From: an uncultured Rhodobiaceae bacterium
GTDB lineage: Bacteria; Pseudomonadota; Alphaproteobacteria; RS24
Direction: 5' to 3'
DNA length: 52,994 nucleotides
NCBI GenBank assembly: GCA_913051715.1
Contig: CAJXCG010000003.1
Location: 1-52,994, forward strand
Shown: in pieces, positions 25,150 to 34,083 of the stretch
Layout of the letters: each line of letters opens with the position of its first letter
How positions within the stretch are numbered: the stretch's first letter is position 1
The notes under the pieces: model-generated
Database searches by the model: none
What the model was told of the DNA's origin: nothing
The model's input: only the letters and a program-made list of their open reading frames with translations
Translations under genes and position numbers: made by a program

Positions 25150-25578
25150 TTATTTGGCTATATACACATCATGCGTCAGCGTTCGGTTTGCTGCGTCAAA
25201 CACGATTTTATCCAGATTTTGTGTGCCGTCATTAATTCTGAACAAAACATGCATGACGAATTTTGTGCCGTTACGATAGTAAGAGCCGGCGCCCGAGCCT
25301 AATGCGAGCGTGCCATCTTTCAGCGCGCCGCGACCTTCGCCCATGACGAGGCCACCTTTGCCATTGGCATCCGGCGTTAAAATATAGGTGAGGTAAACCC
25401 GACCATATTCGCCCATTGACCCTTCGGCACTTATTGTGCCGCTGGTCGGGGTAAGGTTGACGGAGGTTATATTCATCGGTGTGCTGGCTTGGCGCTGCTT
25501 GAAGGTGATGGATGTGTCGTCGGCAAGCGCGGCGCCGGTCATGCAGGTTACGAACAAGGCGATGAGTAGGTGTTTCAT
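25150..25578 (-). CDS. Small exported protein, unknown function
   Basis: A 142-residue protein with a clear signal peptide (MKHLLIALFVTCMTGAALA, cleavage before DD). The mature part is beta-rich: SITFKQRQAS, VNLTPTSGTISAEGSMGEYG, VYLTYILTP and a C-terminal TLTHDVYIAK, which suggests a small beta-sandwich or lipocalin-like fold. A good GGGAG site precedes ATG 25578. It lies 167 nt upstream of copy A on the same strand and may be coexpressed. I do not recognise the family. Confidence 0.65.
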   Translation of the reverse strand: MKHLLIALFVTCMTGAALADDTSITFKQRQASTPMNITSVNLTPTSGTISAEGSMGEYGRVYLTYILTPDANGKGGLVMGEGRGALKDGTLALGSGAGSYYRNGTKFVMHVLFRINDGTQNLDKIVFDAANRTLTHDVYIAK

Positions 25579-25713
25579 AATTTTCTCCCGAGCTGTCTTG
25601 AAGCTGGGTTCAGCCTTGCTGTCTGACCCAATTTTGTTAAGCCCAAATAAATTGGGTTTGGCAAAAGTTCGGCCTCACCATGCGCGCTCGCGTGCGTTGG
25701 CGGCATGTAATTG

Positions 25714-25742
25714 GCTTGCCTCCGATGAAACACTGCGATTAA
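25714..25742 (+). promoter_or_regulatory. Putative promoter of the aldehyde dehydrogenase gene
   Basis: TTGCCT (25714-25719), a 17-nt spacer and TTAACT (25737-25742) lie 32 nt before the ATG, with a GAGGGGAGG ribosome site in between. The -10 element is weak. Confidence 0.35.
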
Positions 25743-25774
25743 CTAAACATGTAGTTTGCTGAGGGGAGGCAATC

Positions 25775-27178
25775 ATGGATTACAAGTTACTTATTAACGG
25801 GCGCCTTGTGGATGGCGCTGGTACAATGCCGGTTCTCAATCCGGCGACCGAAGAGGTTTTGGCCGCGTGCCCGACCGCATCGGAAGCGCAACTCGATGAG
25901 GCGGTGGAGGCTGCCCAGGCTGCGTTCACCAGTTGGAAAAATACCACCATTGAAGAACGCCGCGCCAAATTGGGTGAGATCGCGGATATTATTGATGCCA
26001 ATAGCGAAGAACTGGCCCGCACACTTACGCAGGAGCAGGGCAAGCCGCTGGCTGATGCTATGGGCGAAATTGCGGGCGCGGCTTTGTTCTTCCGCTATTT
26101 CCAATCGCTCGACTTGCCGGTTGAAGTGCTGGAAGACAGCGACACACAACGGGTCGAAATTCACCGCAACCCGCTGGGTGTGATCGGTGCAATCATTCCG
26201 TGGAATTTTCCAATCATTTTGCTGGCGTTCAAAATGCCCGCCGCGCTTCTGGCCGGCAATTCGATTGTCATTAAGCCGGCCCCGACAACGCCTTTGTCGG
26301 CTTTGCATTTGGGTAGGCTGATTGCCGATGCCCTGCCGCCCGGTGTGGTCAACATCATTGCTGACAATAATGATCTGGGTGACAAGATCACCACGCATAA
26401 GGGTATCAGCAAAATTTCGTTTACCGGATCCACCGCGACGGGTGCACGGGTTATGGCTTCGGCCGCCAGCACGCTGAAGCGCATTACGCTGGAATTGGGC
26501 GGCAATGATGCCGGTATTATTATGGATGATGTCGATGTGGAGGCGGTTGCGCCGCAAATTTTCGACGGTGCGTTCGGTAATAATGGTCAGATCTGCATCG
26601 CCATGAAGCGCGTTTACGCCCATGAGTCGATTTACGACAAGCTGGTCGAACAGCTTGCCAAGCTCGCTGAAGAAGCCATTGTCGGCAATGGTCTGGAGCA
26701 GGGCACGCAACTGGGGCCGCTGCAAAACAAAATGCAGTTTGAGAAAGTCAAAGACTATATCGAAGACGGTCGCGCCAATGGCACGATTGTCGCCGGTGGC
26801 GATGTGCCGGAAGGCAAGGGGTACTTCATTCCGCCTACGATTGTACGCGATATTGACGATGACAGCCGACTGGTCAAAGAAGAACAGTTTGGCCCGGTTC
26901 TGCCGGTCATCAAATATGATGATGTCGACGAGGTTATCGCCCGCGCCAATGATTCCGATTACGGTCTTGGCGGATCGGTTTGGTCTTCAGATATTGATCG
27001 TGCTTACGAGGTCGCCAAAAAAGTCGACAGCGGCACTATTTGGGTCAACAAACATGCCGATTTGCAGCCGCATGTGCCGTTTGGCGGTATCAAAACATCG
27101 GGGATTGGCACCGAACTTGGCGTGGATGGCTTGAACGAGTTCACCCAACGCAAAGTCATTAACGTCGCCAAAGGCTGA
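25775..27178 (+). CDS. NAD(P)-dependent aldehyde dehydrogenase
   Basis: A 467-residue ALDH oxidising an aldehyde to its acid. Catalytic Cys274 lies in NNGQICIAMKR, general base Glu240 in TLELGGNDAG, and Asn144 in IPWNFP. The cofactor segment SFTGSTATGARVM is present, and Lys167 follows in VIKPAP. The length is slightly shorter than most (about 480-500). The substrate is unknown; with flanking acyl-CoA ligases it could feed fatty or aryl acids into CoA activation. The gene is alone on its strand and ends at a bidirectional terminator. Confidence 0.93.
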   Translation: MDYKLLINGRLVDGAGTMPVLNPATEEVLAACPTASEAQLDEAVEAAQAAFTSWKNTTIEERRAKLGEIADIIDANSEELARTLTQEQGKPLADAMGEIAGAALFFRYFQSLDLPVEVLEDSDTQRVEIHRNPLGVIGAIIPWNFPIILLAFKMPAALLAGNSIVIKPAPTTPLSALHLGRLIADALPPGVVNIIADNNDLGDKITTHKGISKISFTGSTATGARVMASAASTLKRITLELGGNDAGIIMDDVDVEAVAPQIFDGAFGNNGQICIAMKRVYAHESIYDKLVEQLAKLAEEAIVGNGLEQGTQLGPLQNKMQFEKVKDYIEDGRANGTIVAGGDVPEGKGYFIPPTIVRDIDDDSRLVKEEQFGPVLPVIKYDDVDEVIARANDSDYGLGGSVWSSDIDRAYEVAKKVDSGTIWVNKHADLQPHVPFGGIKTSGIGTELGVDGLNEFTQRKVINVAKG

Positions 27179-27216
27179 GCGCGCAGCGTTAGGTTAAATA
27201 TTGTATCGAAAAATGT

Positions 27217-27252
27217 GAGACACCCGGTCGCCCGGGTGTCTCATTATTTTTG
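27217..27252. terminator. Bidirectional terminator between convergent genes
   Basis: GAGACACCCGG (27217-27227) pairs perfectly with CCGGGTGTCTC (27232-27242). T-rich sequence follows on the plus strand (ATTATTTTTG) and, read on the minus strand, ACATTTTTCG follows the hairpin. It serves both the aldehyde dehydrogenase gene and the convergent secreted-protein gene. Confidence 0.85.
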
Positions 27253-27264
27253 CTCAATTTTTTC

Positions 27265-28002
27265 TTAGCGCATGCTGCTTAAATCGGACGAACCAAATTT
27301 CACCGGGCTTCGTGTCCAGTTGGTTCCCAAAATTGTCCGGTACTCGGCCAAGGCCGAGAAATCACGAACAAAAGTGGGGTCTGAGGCTGATTGACGGTTG
27401 AAATTCATGCCTTCAGCAAAGCTGTCATTTGCGAAAACAACAATATGCGACGCGCCCGGAGGGCCACCGGCAACAACCTGCCAAATATCAAATCCGCCCG
27501 GCAGACCGGCCATGACATCATTTTGCATCAGCTTGTCGAGTGCGCCCAGATAACCTGCCGGATTGGAAACCGACATCAAGCTCACCTGATAAGTGTCCGT
27601 GTCCTTTGGGTGTTTCCCATAGCCTTTCACATGCGTGTAGACAACTTCCGCGAGAAGATCGCCGGACGCATTGAGGGCTTTGCGGAAACGATCAAACTCT
27701 TCCGAATTTGCGAGGATGGCGGAATTTGCATCGAAGTCCTCGGCTTTGTCGTAAACCACAGCAAAAGAATGTGTCGTGGGATTATCGCCATTTGCCGTAT
27801 GCACGACAAACCACATTTTTCCCGGAAACTTGCTGAATGTTTCCGATTGGGTGAATTTTTCGATCGCGGCGACAAATTTTTTCTCGTTTTGCGGTTCGAC
27901 ACGCCACGAATAGTCAATCCACATGACTTGGGCTTGAGCGGCGCCGACAAATAAAATGCACGACGCGAAAAAGGCCGAAATAATGGTCTTAAGTTTTGAC
28001 AT
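27265..28002 (-). CDS. Exported protein of an undescribed two-unit family, copy B
   Basis: A 245-residue protein with a signal peptide (KTIISAFFASCILFVGAAQA). Like copy A it has two alpha/beta units: YSWRVEPQNEKKFVAAIEKF, PTTHSFAVVYDKAEDFDA, then VSNPAGYLGALDKL and GASHIVVFANDSF. Aligned motifs with copy A are EP.xE, P(A/T)THxFAVxY, YG near the middle, NPA, and (T/S)HI(L/V)V. Overall identity looks low, so the duplication is old or the two came from different sources. GGAGAAG precedes ATG 28002. No known domain or active site is evident. Confidence 0.7.
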   Translation of the reverse strand: MSKLKTIISAFFASCILFVGAAQAQVMWIDYSWRVEPQNEKKFVAAIEKFTQSETFSKFPGKMWFVVHTANGDNPTTHSFAVVYDKAEDFDANSAILANSEEFDRFRKALNASGDLLAEVVYTHVKGYGKHPKDTDTYQVSLMSVSNPAGYLGALDKLMQNDVMAGLPGGFDIWQVVAGGPPGASHIVVFANDSFAEGMNFNRQSASDPTFVRDFSALAEYRTILGTNWTRSPVKFGSSDLSSMR

Positions 28003-28173
28003 AGTCTTCTCCAGTTCTAGAACCCTCAAAGTGTTTGCAAAAAGCGCTGGAATTAAAAGACCAAAATATTTGATCTAGAAATCAAAAATTTCCTTCGATG
28101 CGTAAATACTTCTTTTTTTGTTCGCGCACCTCTGCCAGAGTTTAGCGGGTTAAATTTTATAGCGAGGTAGGTT

Positions 28174-28707
28174 ATGCGAGGACGAGTGCTTGCCATATTT
28201 GGCATGTTGATTGTGAGTGGTGTGGTTTTAACCGCGCCGAAAGAGGCCCATGCCCTGACAAATGATGAAAAGATAGCGTTGGCAAAATCAGCCGCGCCAA
28301 GTTTCATTAGCGACAAGGCTACGGTTTTGGATGAAGCGGGCAAGGTGTTGTCCAAAGGCAGCAATGGCTGGACGTGCAATCCGGGCGTGCCGCCCAAATA
28401 TGAAAATCCCATGTGTAATGATGCGATCTGGCAAGAACTAATGGCCGCGCTCAACGCCAAGAAACCGTTTAGTACGGATACGCTCGGGTTTTCATATATG
28501 CTGCAGGGCGATGCACCGATCGACAATGACGATCCGTATAACACGGATCAATCAAAGGGCTCGTGGGTCAAAGAAGGCCCGCATATTATGATTGTCGGGC
28601 CCAAGGGAAGCGTTGATAAAATCTCAAGCAGTTTCGAGAGCGGCGACCCTTACGTCATGTTCAGAGGCACTGACTACGAACACATTATGTTGCAAATCTC
28701 GCGGTGA
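28174..28707 (+). CDS. Exported protein, unknown function
   Basis: A 177-residue protein with a signal peptide (VLAIFGMLIVSGVVLTAP, then KEAHA). The mature part has two cysteines (GWTCNPG and NPMCND) that could form a disulfide, and a Trp/Asp-rich centre: FSYMLQGDAPIDNDDPYN and GSWVKEGPHIMIVGPKGSVD. The phrase GPHIMIV and the repeated FRGTDYEHIML suggest a compact surface or periplasmic domain. A GAGGTAGG ribosome site precedes the ATG. I cannot assign a family. A terminator follows. Confidence 0.65.
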   Translation: MRGRVLAIFGMLIVSGVVLTAPKEAHALTNDEKIALAKSAAPSFISDKATVLDEAGKVLSKGSNGWTCNPGVPPKYENPMCNDAIWQELMAALNAKKPFSTDTLGFSYMLQGDAPIDNDDPYNTDQSKGSWVKEGPHIMIVGPKGSVDKISSSFESGDPYVMFRGTDYEHIMLQISR

Positions 28708-28748
28708 AATTTGCCCTAGCGGCGAAGATTATCCGGAATTTCGGACAT

Positions 28749-28776
28749 GGGCGGGGGCTTGCGCTCCCGCCTTTTG
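28749..28776 (+). terminator. Rho-independent terminator after the secreted protein
   Basis: GGCGGG (28750-28755) pairs with CCCGCC (28766-28771), the inner bases can extend the stem, and TTTT follows. It is 42 nt after the stop codon. The remaining sequence up to 28934 shows no further gene. Confidence 0.6.
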
Positions 28777-28934
28777 TTCGCTGCATCAAATAGCTGTGAC
28801 GCATAGCCCCATCAAATAACAGTTGAAAATCTGCTGCGCTATCGGGTGAAATAAGGACGAATGAAACAATCGTGTGATACGGGCCGTGCGTAGAGCAATC
28901 TGGGCTAAATTTTGTCTGGCGGGCGAGGGGGGAA

Positions 28935-30494
28935 ATGCAGATGGATGATTATATTTTTATCGATGCGCTCGAGGCGCAAATGCAGGCGCAGGGCGACAAG
29001 GCGGCGCTAATATTTCAAGGCGAGGAAACCAGCTATAGCGACTTGGCGCGACGTTCCAACAAGGTCGCGCAAGCTCTGATTGACGAGGGCGTAAAGCCAC
29101 ATTCGCGCATTGCCTATATGGGCGCAAATTCGGCGATATATTTTGAATTGCTGCTCGGGGCGCAAAAGGCGCGCGCCGCGCTGGTCGGCGTCAACTCACG
29201 GCTGGCACCGCCCGAGGTCGCTTATGTTGTCAATGACGCAAAAGCTGAATTGATCTTTGTCGACCGCAATTTCGTGCCACTCATCGAAAAAATCATTACC
29301 GATTGCCCGCAAGTGCGTCGCGTCATTGCGATGGATGGTGACCATGCTGACTGGGTTGATTTCGCAAGCTGGCGCGACGCGCACAGCGACGCGCATCCGG
29401 GCGGTGATTATGACAAAGACGACGATATCATCCAGCTTTACACCTCCGGCACCACGGGCCATCCCAAAGGGGTTCAGCTTACCAACACCAATATGGGCAG
29501 CGCGCTGCATCAGTCCTCAGTCGACTGGGGTGGCTGGCAAAGCGATGATCATGTGCTGTTATGCATGCCGCTGTTTCATATCGCCGGTGTCAATGTCGGT
29601 CTTATCGGGCTGCATGCCGGCGCGACGGTCACGGTGTTGCCAGCCGTTGACCCTGTTGAAATTTTGCGACTGATCGAAGAAACAAAAGTCACCATTTTGT
29701 TCATGGTGCCCGCTGTGATTTTGTTCGTGATGCAGCAAAGCGAGAACGATGCGCGCGATGTGTCGAGCGTCCGGCAGGTTGTTTATGGCGCCTCGCCGAT
29801 TGCCGAAGACCTGCTGATCAGCGCCCAAAAAGTCTTCAAATGCGATTTTCTGCAAGTTTATGGGCTGACCGAGACAACCGGGTGCGCGACGCATCTGCCG
29901 GCGGCTGACCATGATCCGGCACGCGGAAAATTACGCTCCTGCGGCAAGGCGAATACCGGCGTCGAGATTAAAATTGTCGACGAAAATGACAATGAGGTTC
30001 CGGTCGGCGAAGTCGGTGAAATTCTCATCAAGGCAGCCACCAATATGAAAGGGTATTGGAACAATCCCGATGCGACGCAAGGCGCTGTGAAGCAGGGTTG
30101 GTTTTATTCCGGCGATGCCGGATTTACCGATGATGAGGGTTATATTTTCATCCATGACCGGGTGAAGGATATGATCGTTTCGGGGGGCGAGAACGTCTAT
30201 CCGGCGGAAGTCGAAAATGCCTTATTTTCGCATCCCGATATTGCGGACGTGGCAGTGATCGGCGTGCCCGACGAAAAATGGGGCGAAGCGGTCAAGGCTT
30301 GCGTGGTGGTGCGCCGGGGCGCGGCACTTTCGCAGGAAGATATCATTGCCTTTGCGCGTGAATTGGTGGCCGGGTATAAATTGCCCAAATCGGTCGATTT
30401 TGTTGAGGATTTGCCGCGCAATCCATCGGGCAAAATTTTGCGGCGCGAATTGCGCGAGCCTTATTGGGAAGGGCACGAGCGGCGTGTCGGCTAG
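28935..30494 (+). CDS. Acyl-CoA synthetase (AMP-forming)
   Basis: A 519-residue ANL ligase. The ATP loop LYTSGTTGHPKG is at about 168-179; VYGLTETTG, GWFYSGDAGF and IHDRVKDMIVSGGENVYPAE follow, and the C-terminal lysine is in NPSGKILRREL. It resembles fatty-acid or aryl-acid CoA ligases. A GGGGGGAA ribosome site precedes ATG 28935. It is followed after 25 nt by an acyl-CoA dehydrogenase-fold gene, so ligation and dehydrogenation of one acid is a reasonable reading of the pair. Confidence 0.92.
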   Translation: MQMDDYIFIDALEAQMQAQGDKAALIFQGEETSYSDLARRSNKVAQALIDEGVKPHSRIAYMGANSAIYFELLLGAQKARAALVGVNSRLAPPEVAYVVNDAKAELIFVDRNFVPLIEKIITDCPQVRRVIAMDGDHADWVDFASWRDAHSDAHPGGDYDKDDDIIQLYTSGTTGHPKGVQLTNTNMGSALHQSSVDWGGWQSDDHVLLCMPLFHIAGVNVGLIGLHAGATVTVLPAVDPVEILRLIEETKVTILFMVPAVILFVMQQSENDARDVSSVRQVVYGASPIAEDLLISAQKVFKCDFLQVYGLTETTGCATHLPAADHDPARGKLRSCGKANTGVEIKIVDENDNEVPVGEVGEILIKAATNMKGYWNNPDATQGAVKQGWFYSGDAGFTDDEGYIFIHDRVKDMIVSGGENVYPAEVENALFSHPDIADVAVIGVPDEKWGEAVKACVVVRRGAALSQEDIIAFARELVAGYKLPKSVDFVEDLPRNPSGKILRRELREPYWEGHERRVG

Positions 30495-30519
30495 CTATGT
30501 TGGACGGGGATTGAACGCG

Positions 30520-31677
30520 ATGAGTGATATGAGTTTGAGTGTTGATGTCGATGCGTTTGCCCCGTCTTGGCAAGCCGCGCAAAACGCTGCCGAGGCGACG
30601 GAAAGAAACCGAAAATTAGCGCCTGAACTGGCCCGCGATTTGGCCGCTGCCGGCATGTTCAAATTATTCGTTCCGTCTGAAATCGGTGGTCTCGAACTGT
30701 CACCGGTTGAGGGCAACCGACTGATTTATGAATTGGCGCGCCATGACGCCTCAAGCGCTTGGGTGTCGATGATCGGCAGCACGGCCGCTTTGGGAGCGGC
30801 GTTTATCGCGCCCGAGATCAGCGCCGATATGTTTGCGGCGCCCGCGCGCATTACGTGTGGCATTTTCGCGCCCAATGGACGCGCCGTAAAAAATGGTGAC
30901 ACCTACCGCGTTTCGGGTCGCTGGGCGTGGGCGTCGGGTTCGGCCAATGCCGATTATATCGGTTTGGGGTGTTTGGAGGTTGATGCTGCGGGTGCGCCGT
31001 TGCCTGAGCGTCCGCCGCGGCTTGTCATGGTGCCGCGCGAGGAGATTATATTTCACGACACCTGGCACACGATCGGGTTATGCGGCACATCGTCGGGCGA
31101 TGTCGAGCTGGACAATGTCGAAATTCCCGTCGCGCACAGCTATACAATCTCGGCGCAAAAACCTTGGTCGGACAGCGCTCTTTACAAAATGCCCTATTTC
31201 GGGTTTTTGGCGACCGGGGTGGCCGCCGTGGCTTTGGGCAATGCCCAAGCGGCCTTGCACGATATTCATGAATTGGCATTGCAGAAAACTCCGGCGGGTC
31301 ATTCGCGCGCCTTGGCGGAAAAAAGTTCGGTGCAGTCTGCTTTGGCCGAGGCCGAGGCGCAGTTGCGAAGCGCCGATGCGTTTTACTGGCAGGTGCTCGA
31401 AAATATCTGGCATGCGGTCACCCATGGTGCTGATATAACCCCCGCCGCGCGCGCCGATTTGCGCCTCATCTCGACATTTGCCGTGCGAACAAGTTTGCAG
31501 GTTATCAGAACCGCGCATGATATTGCCGGCGGGTCTTCGGTCTATAAAGACCTCCCGCTGCAACGCCGTCTCAGAGACGCTGAAACCATGAGCCAGCACA
31601 TGATTACCAACGCCGCGACCTTTGAACTGGTCGGGCGCGTCAAGCTTGGCGGGTTTCACCCCAAAATGCAGCTTTAA
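30520..31677 (+). CDS. Acyl-CoA dehydrogenase-fold flavoprotein
   Basis: A 385-residue protein of the acyl-CoA dehydrogenase superfamily. FVPSEIGGLELSP and GRWAWASGSANADYIG are family marks, and the C-terminal LPLQRRLRDAETMSQH is typical of the HsaA/HpaB-like flavin monooxygenase side branch. The usual catalytic Glu of true dehydrogenases (YEG-type motif) is not seen, so it may be an oxygenase using reduced flavin or an atypical dehydrogenase. ATG 30520 is preceded by GGGG; the open frame reaches back into the upstream ligase gene. It is convergent with a thioesterase, 9 nt apart. Confidence 0.8.
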   Translation: MSDMSLSVDVDAFAPSWQAAQNAAEATERNRKLAPELARDLAAAGMFKLFVPSEIGGLELSPVEGNRLIYELARHDASSAWVSMIGSTAALGAAFIAPEISADMFAAPARITCGIFAPNGRAVKNGDTYRVSGRWAWASGSANADYIGLGCLEVDAAGAPLPERPPRLVMVPREEIIFHDTWHTIGLCGTSSGDVELDNVEIPVAHSYTISAQKPWSDSALYKMPYFGFLATGVAAVALGNAQAALHDIHELALQKTPAGHSRALAEKSSVQSALAEAEAQLRSADAFYWQVLENIWHAVTHGADITPAARADLRLISTFAVRTSLQVIRTAHDIAGGSSVYKDLPLQRRLRDAETMSQHMITNAATFELVGRVKLGGFHPKMQL

Positions 31678-31686
31678 CATTTGCGC

Positions 31687-32103
31687 CTAAAGGCCGGTTG
31701 GCACCAGTTTCACGGTTGAGGTGGCGCTGGCAATATGCGTGTCCTCGGCATATAGGTCAGCCGCCAAAAAACCGATCGAGCGGCCAAGTTTTACCACCCG
31801 CGCTGTGCATGCATGGTCGCCCACCGGACACGGCGCGATAAATGATGTGTTGATATCCAGCGATATCGGGTTCGATTTGGCATCGCTCAACGCCATAATC
31901 AGATGCGCCATGGTCATGTCCAGCATCGCTGTGACGAAGCCCCCTTGGATAATGGTGGCGTTTGTGTGGGCGAAATCGGTGGTGGTTTTGAACGTCATTG
32001 AAAGCGTTTTGGCTTCCGCGTCAAAGGCTACGGGCACACCGGAAAGTGTTTTTGTGACAGGCTGGGCAAGCGATTGCAGCAATGCGATGATGTCGGTTGT
32101 CAT
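31687..32103 (-). CDS. PaaI-family hotdog thioesterase
   Basis: A 138-residue hotdog protein. HTNATIIQGGFVTAMLDMTMAHL corresponds to the substrate helix (the usual HGG is IQGG here) and SLDINTSFIAPCPVGD to the long strand. RSIGFLAADLYAED and a terminal STVKLV close the fold. It probably hydrolyses acyl- or aryl-CoA. The His-to-Gln change in the HGG motif may alter catalysis or mark a subfamily. GAGG precedes ATG 32103. Confidence 0.8.
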   Translation of the reverse strand: MTTDIIALLQSLAQPVTKTLSGVPVAFDAEAKTLSMTFKTTTDFAHTNATIIQGGFVTAMLDMTMAHLIMALSDAKSNPISLDINTSFIAPCPVGDHACTARVVKLGRSIGFLAADLYAEDTHIASATSTVKLVPTGL

Positions 32104-32283
32104 TTTTGCCTCGGTGTTTGAAGTGGCTGAGCCGAAATTGAAAGTCTGAATAAAACCGAGTACGGGCCAAGTTTCCAGTTCAAAATCAAAAAAAATATGT
32201 CAGTCTTGGACGACGCAGGCAAAATTAAGGTCGGCGTAGGGGAGGGCGGCTCGCGCACACGCGACCGAAAAAGGAGCGGAAAC

Positions 32284-33069
32284 ATGCTCGAACAAAGCAA
32301 TTACCAACGCATGATCATCGACCGGCGCGACAATGGTGTCGTCGTCGTGACGCTCAATCGGCCGGAAAAATCCAACGCCATCGACACGCGCATGCACCAT
32401 GAATTGATGACGTTCTCGAAAGATTTTTCTGACGACCCGGACTTAAAAGCGCTCGTGCTGGCAGGGGCTGGCAAGGCGTTTTGTTCGGGCGGTGACTTCA
32501 GCGCGGACACAGCGATAGCAATGCCGTCGCTCATGGAAGCGCGCCGCATTATCGACAATATTTTGGAGTGCGAAAAGCCGCTCATCGCCGCCGTTCAGGG
32601 CTACGCGCTGGGGTTGGGTGCAAATGTGCCGTTGCTTTTCGATGTTGTGGTTGCCGGGCCGGAGGCCAAATTTGGCGACACGCATGTCAAAATGGGCATT
32701 GGCGCGGGTGATGGTGGACAGCTTATCTGGCCGTTTTTAATTGGTGTGAACCGCGCAAAATATCATCTCATGACGGGCGACATTATTGGCGGCAAGGAAG
32801 CGGTCGAGATGGGGTTGGCAGGTTTTTTTGCCGAAAAAACCGAAGACGTATTGCCCAAAGCACTCGAGATAGCCGACAAGCTCGCCGCCGGTCCGCCGCT
32901 TGCCATTGCCGCGTCAAAGGCCGGTATCAACGCCTATTTGCAGCAGGTCGCCGCCGCCGTCATGCCGATCAGCCTTCAGGCGGAAGGGCTGACGATAAGG
33001 TCGCATGATTATAAAGAGGCGGTGGACGCCTTTCGTGAAAAAAGACCACCAAAGTTCAAAGGGAAGTAA
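32284..33069 (+). CDS. Enoyl-CoA hydratase/isomerase family protein
   Basis: A 261-residue crotonase. The oxyanion segments are AGAGKAFCSGGDFS and VQGYALGLGANVPLLFD, and the active-site acid region is FGDTHVKMGIGAGDGG. The usual catalytic Glu after GA is replaced around GIGAGDGGQLIWP, so hydration should not be assumed; isomerase, thiolysis-type or hydrolase activity is possible. I start at ATG 32284 (AAGGAGCGGA upstream) rather than the in-frame ATG at 32197. Its stop abuts the start of the next gene, so they form one unit. Confidence 0.88.
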   Translation: MLEQSNYQRMIIDRRDNGVVVVTLNRPEKSNAIDTRMHHELMTFSKDFSDDPDLKALVLAGAGKAFCSGGDFSADTAIAMPSLMEARRIIDNILECEKPLIAAVQGYALGLGANVPLLFDVVVAGPEAKFGDTHVKMGIGAGDGGQLIWPFLIGVNRAKYHLMTGDIIGGKEAVEMGLAGFFAEKTEDVLPKALEIADKLAAGPPLAIAASKAGINAYLQQVAAAVMPISLQAEGLTIRSHDYKEAVDAFREKRPPKFKGK

Positions 33070-34074
33070 ATGTCCGAGTATCGAAAATGGACGTTGGCAA
33101 GCCATCCTGTCGGGGTGCCGGATCGCGATTGTTTTGCGCTGGTGCCTTGCGCGTTTGACGATATCGAGGCTGGCGAGGTTTTAATCAAGGTCGACTATTT
33201 CTCGCTCGACCCCGGAATGCGCGGCCGTTTAAGCGGCGACAGCTATGCCGCCGGTTTGAAGATTGGCGACACAATCGAGTCTGCCGGTGTCGGCACCATC
33301 CTTGCGTCTAAATCGGAAAAATTCGCGCCCGGTGATGTCGTCAGTGGCGCGCTCGGCTGGAGCGAAGCTGTCGTGCACCGCGATCGTGGCCTGAAGAAAA
33401 TCGAACAGGGTTTGCTTTCCGAAAAACTGTCGGCCACAGCCTTTATCGGCGTGCTGGGTGTACCCGGGTTAACCGCCTGGTTCGGGCTGAATGATTTGGG
33501 CGCACCGACGCAAGGCGACACCTTGGTGATCTCGTCAGCCGCCGGGCCGGTCGGGGCCACGTGCGGTCAGCTTGGCAAGCATTTGGGCTTGCGGGTTGTG
33601 GGTATTGCGGGCGGGCCCAAAAAATGCGCCTATCTCAGCGATTTGGGCTTTGATGAGGCAATAGACCATAAGGCCGGCACCCCGCTCAATGCTGCTATTG
33701 CGGCAGCGTGCCCCGACGGGGTGAATATCTTTTTTGACAATGTCGGTGCCGAAACGCTTGATGCCGCGCTGGTAAATATGGCACCCAATGGCCGCATCGT
33801 CGTCTCCGGGCAAGTGGCAGAATATAATCGGGAAAATCCGATCGGCATCCGCGAGGTAACGCGTTTCATCACCCATCGTTTACGCATGGAGGGGTTGGTG
33901 GTTTATGATTATGCGCCGAAATTTTCCGACGCGATTAGCCAGATGGCGGCGCTGATAAATGCAGGTACGCTCAGCTATACCGAAGATATTATCGACGGTA
34001 TCGAAAACGCCCCGGACGCTTATGCGGGCTTGTTTGGTGGCGATAATTTTGGCCGCCGCCTGATTAAAACCTAA
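33070..34074 (+). CDS. NADP-dependent medium-chain reductase (alkenal/enone reductase type)
   Basis: A 334-residue zinc-free MDR of the prostaglandin reductase / CurA type. Marks are DYFSLDPGMRGRLSGD (the Pro-Met-Arg loop), VLGVPGLTAWFGLNDLG, SSAAGPVGATCGQLGK (cofactor loop) and FFDNVGAETLDAAL. It would reduce conjugated C=C bonds of enones, enals or enoyl compounds. It begins at the base after the stop of the crotonase gene, so substrates may be shared. Confidence 0.9.
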   Translation: MSEYRKWTLASHPVGVPDRDCFALVPCAFDDIEAGEVLIKVDYFSLDPGMRGRLSGDSYAAGLKIGDTIESAGVGTILASKSEKFAPGDVVSGALGWSEAVVHRDRGLKKIEQGLLSEKLSATAFIGVLGVPGLTAWFGLNDLGAPTQGDTLVISSAAGPVGATCGQLGKHLGLRVVGIAGGPKKCAYLSDLGFDEAIDHKAGTPLNAAIAAACPDGVNIFFDNVGAETLDAALVNMAPNGRIVVSGQVAEYNRENPIGIREVTRFITHRLRMEGLVVYDYAPKFSDAISQMAALINAGTLSYTEDIIDGIENAPDAYAGLFGGDNFGRRLIKT

Positions 34075-34083
34075 GGCGCAGCA

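Noticed and set aside
25787-26725. A 312-codon open frame antisense to the aldehyde dehydrogenase gene
   Set aside because: The sense strand has all catalytic motifs of the family; the antisense peptide is low-complexity and basic.
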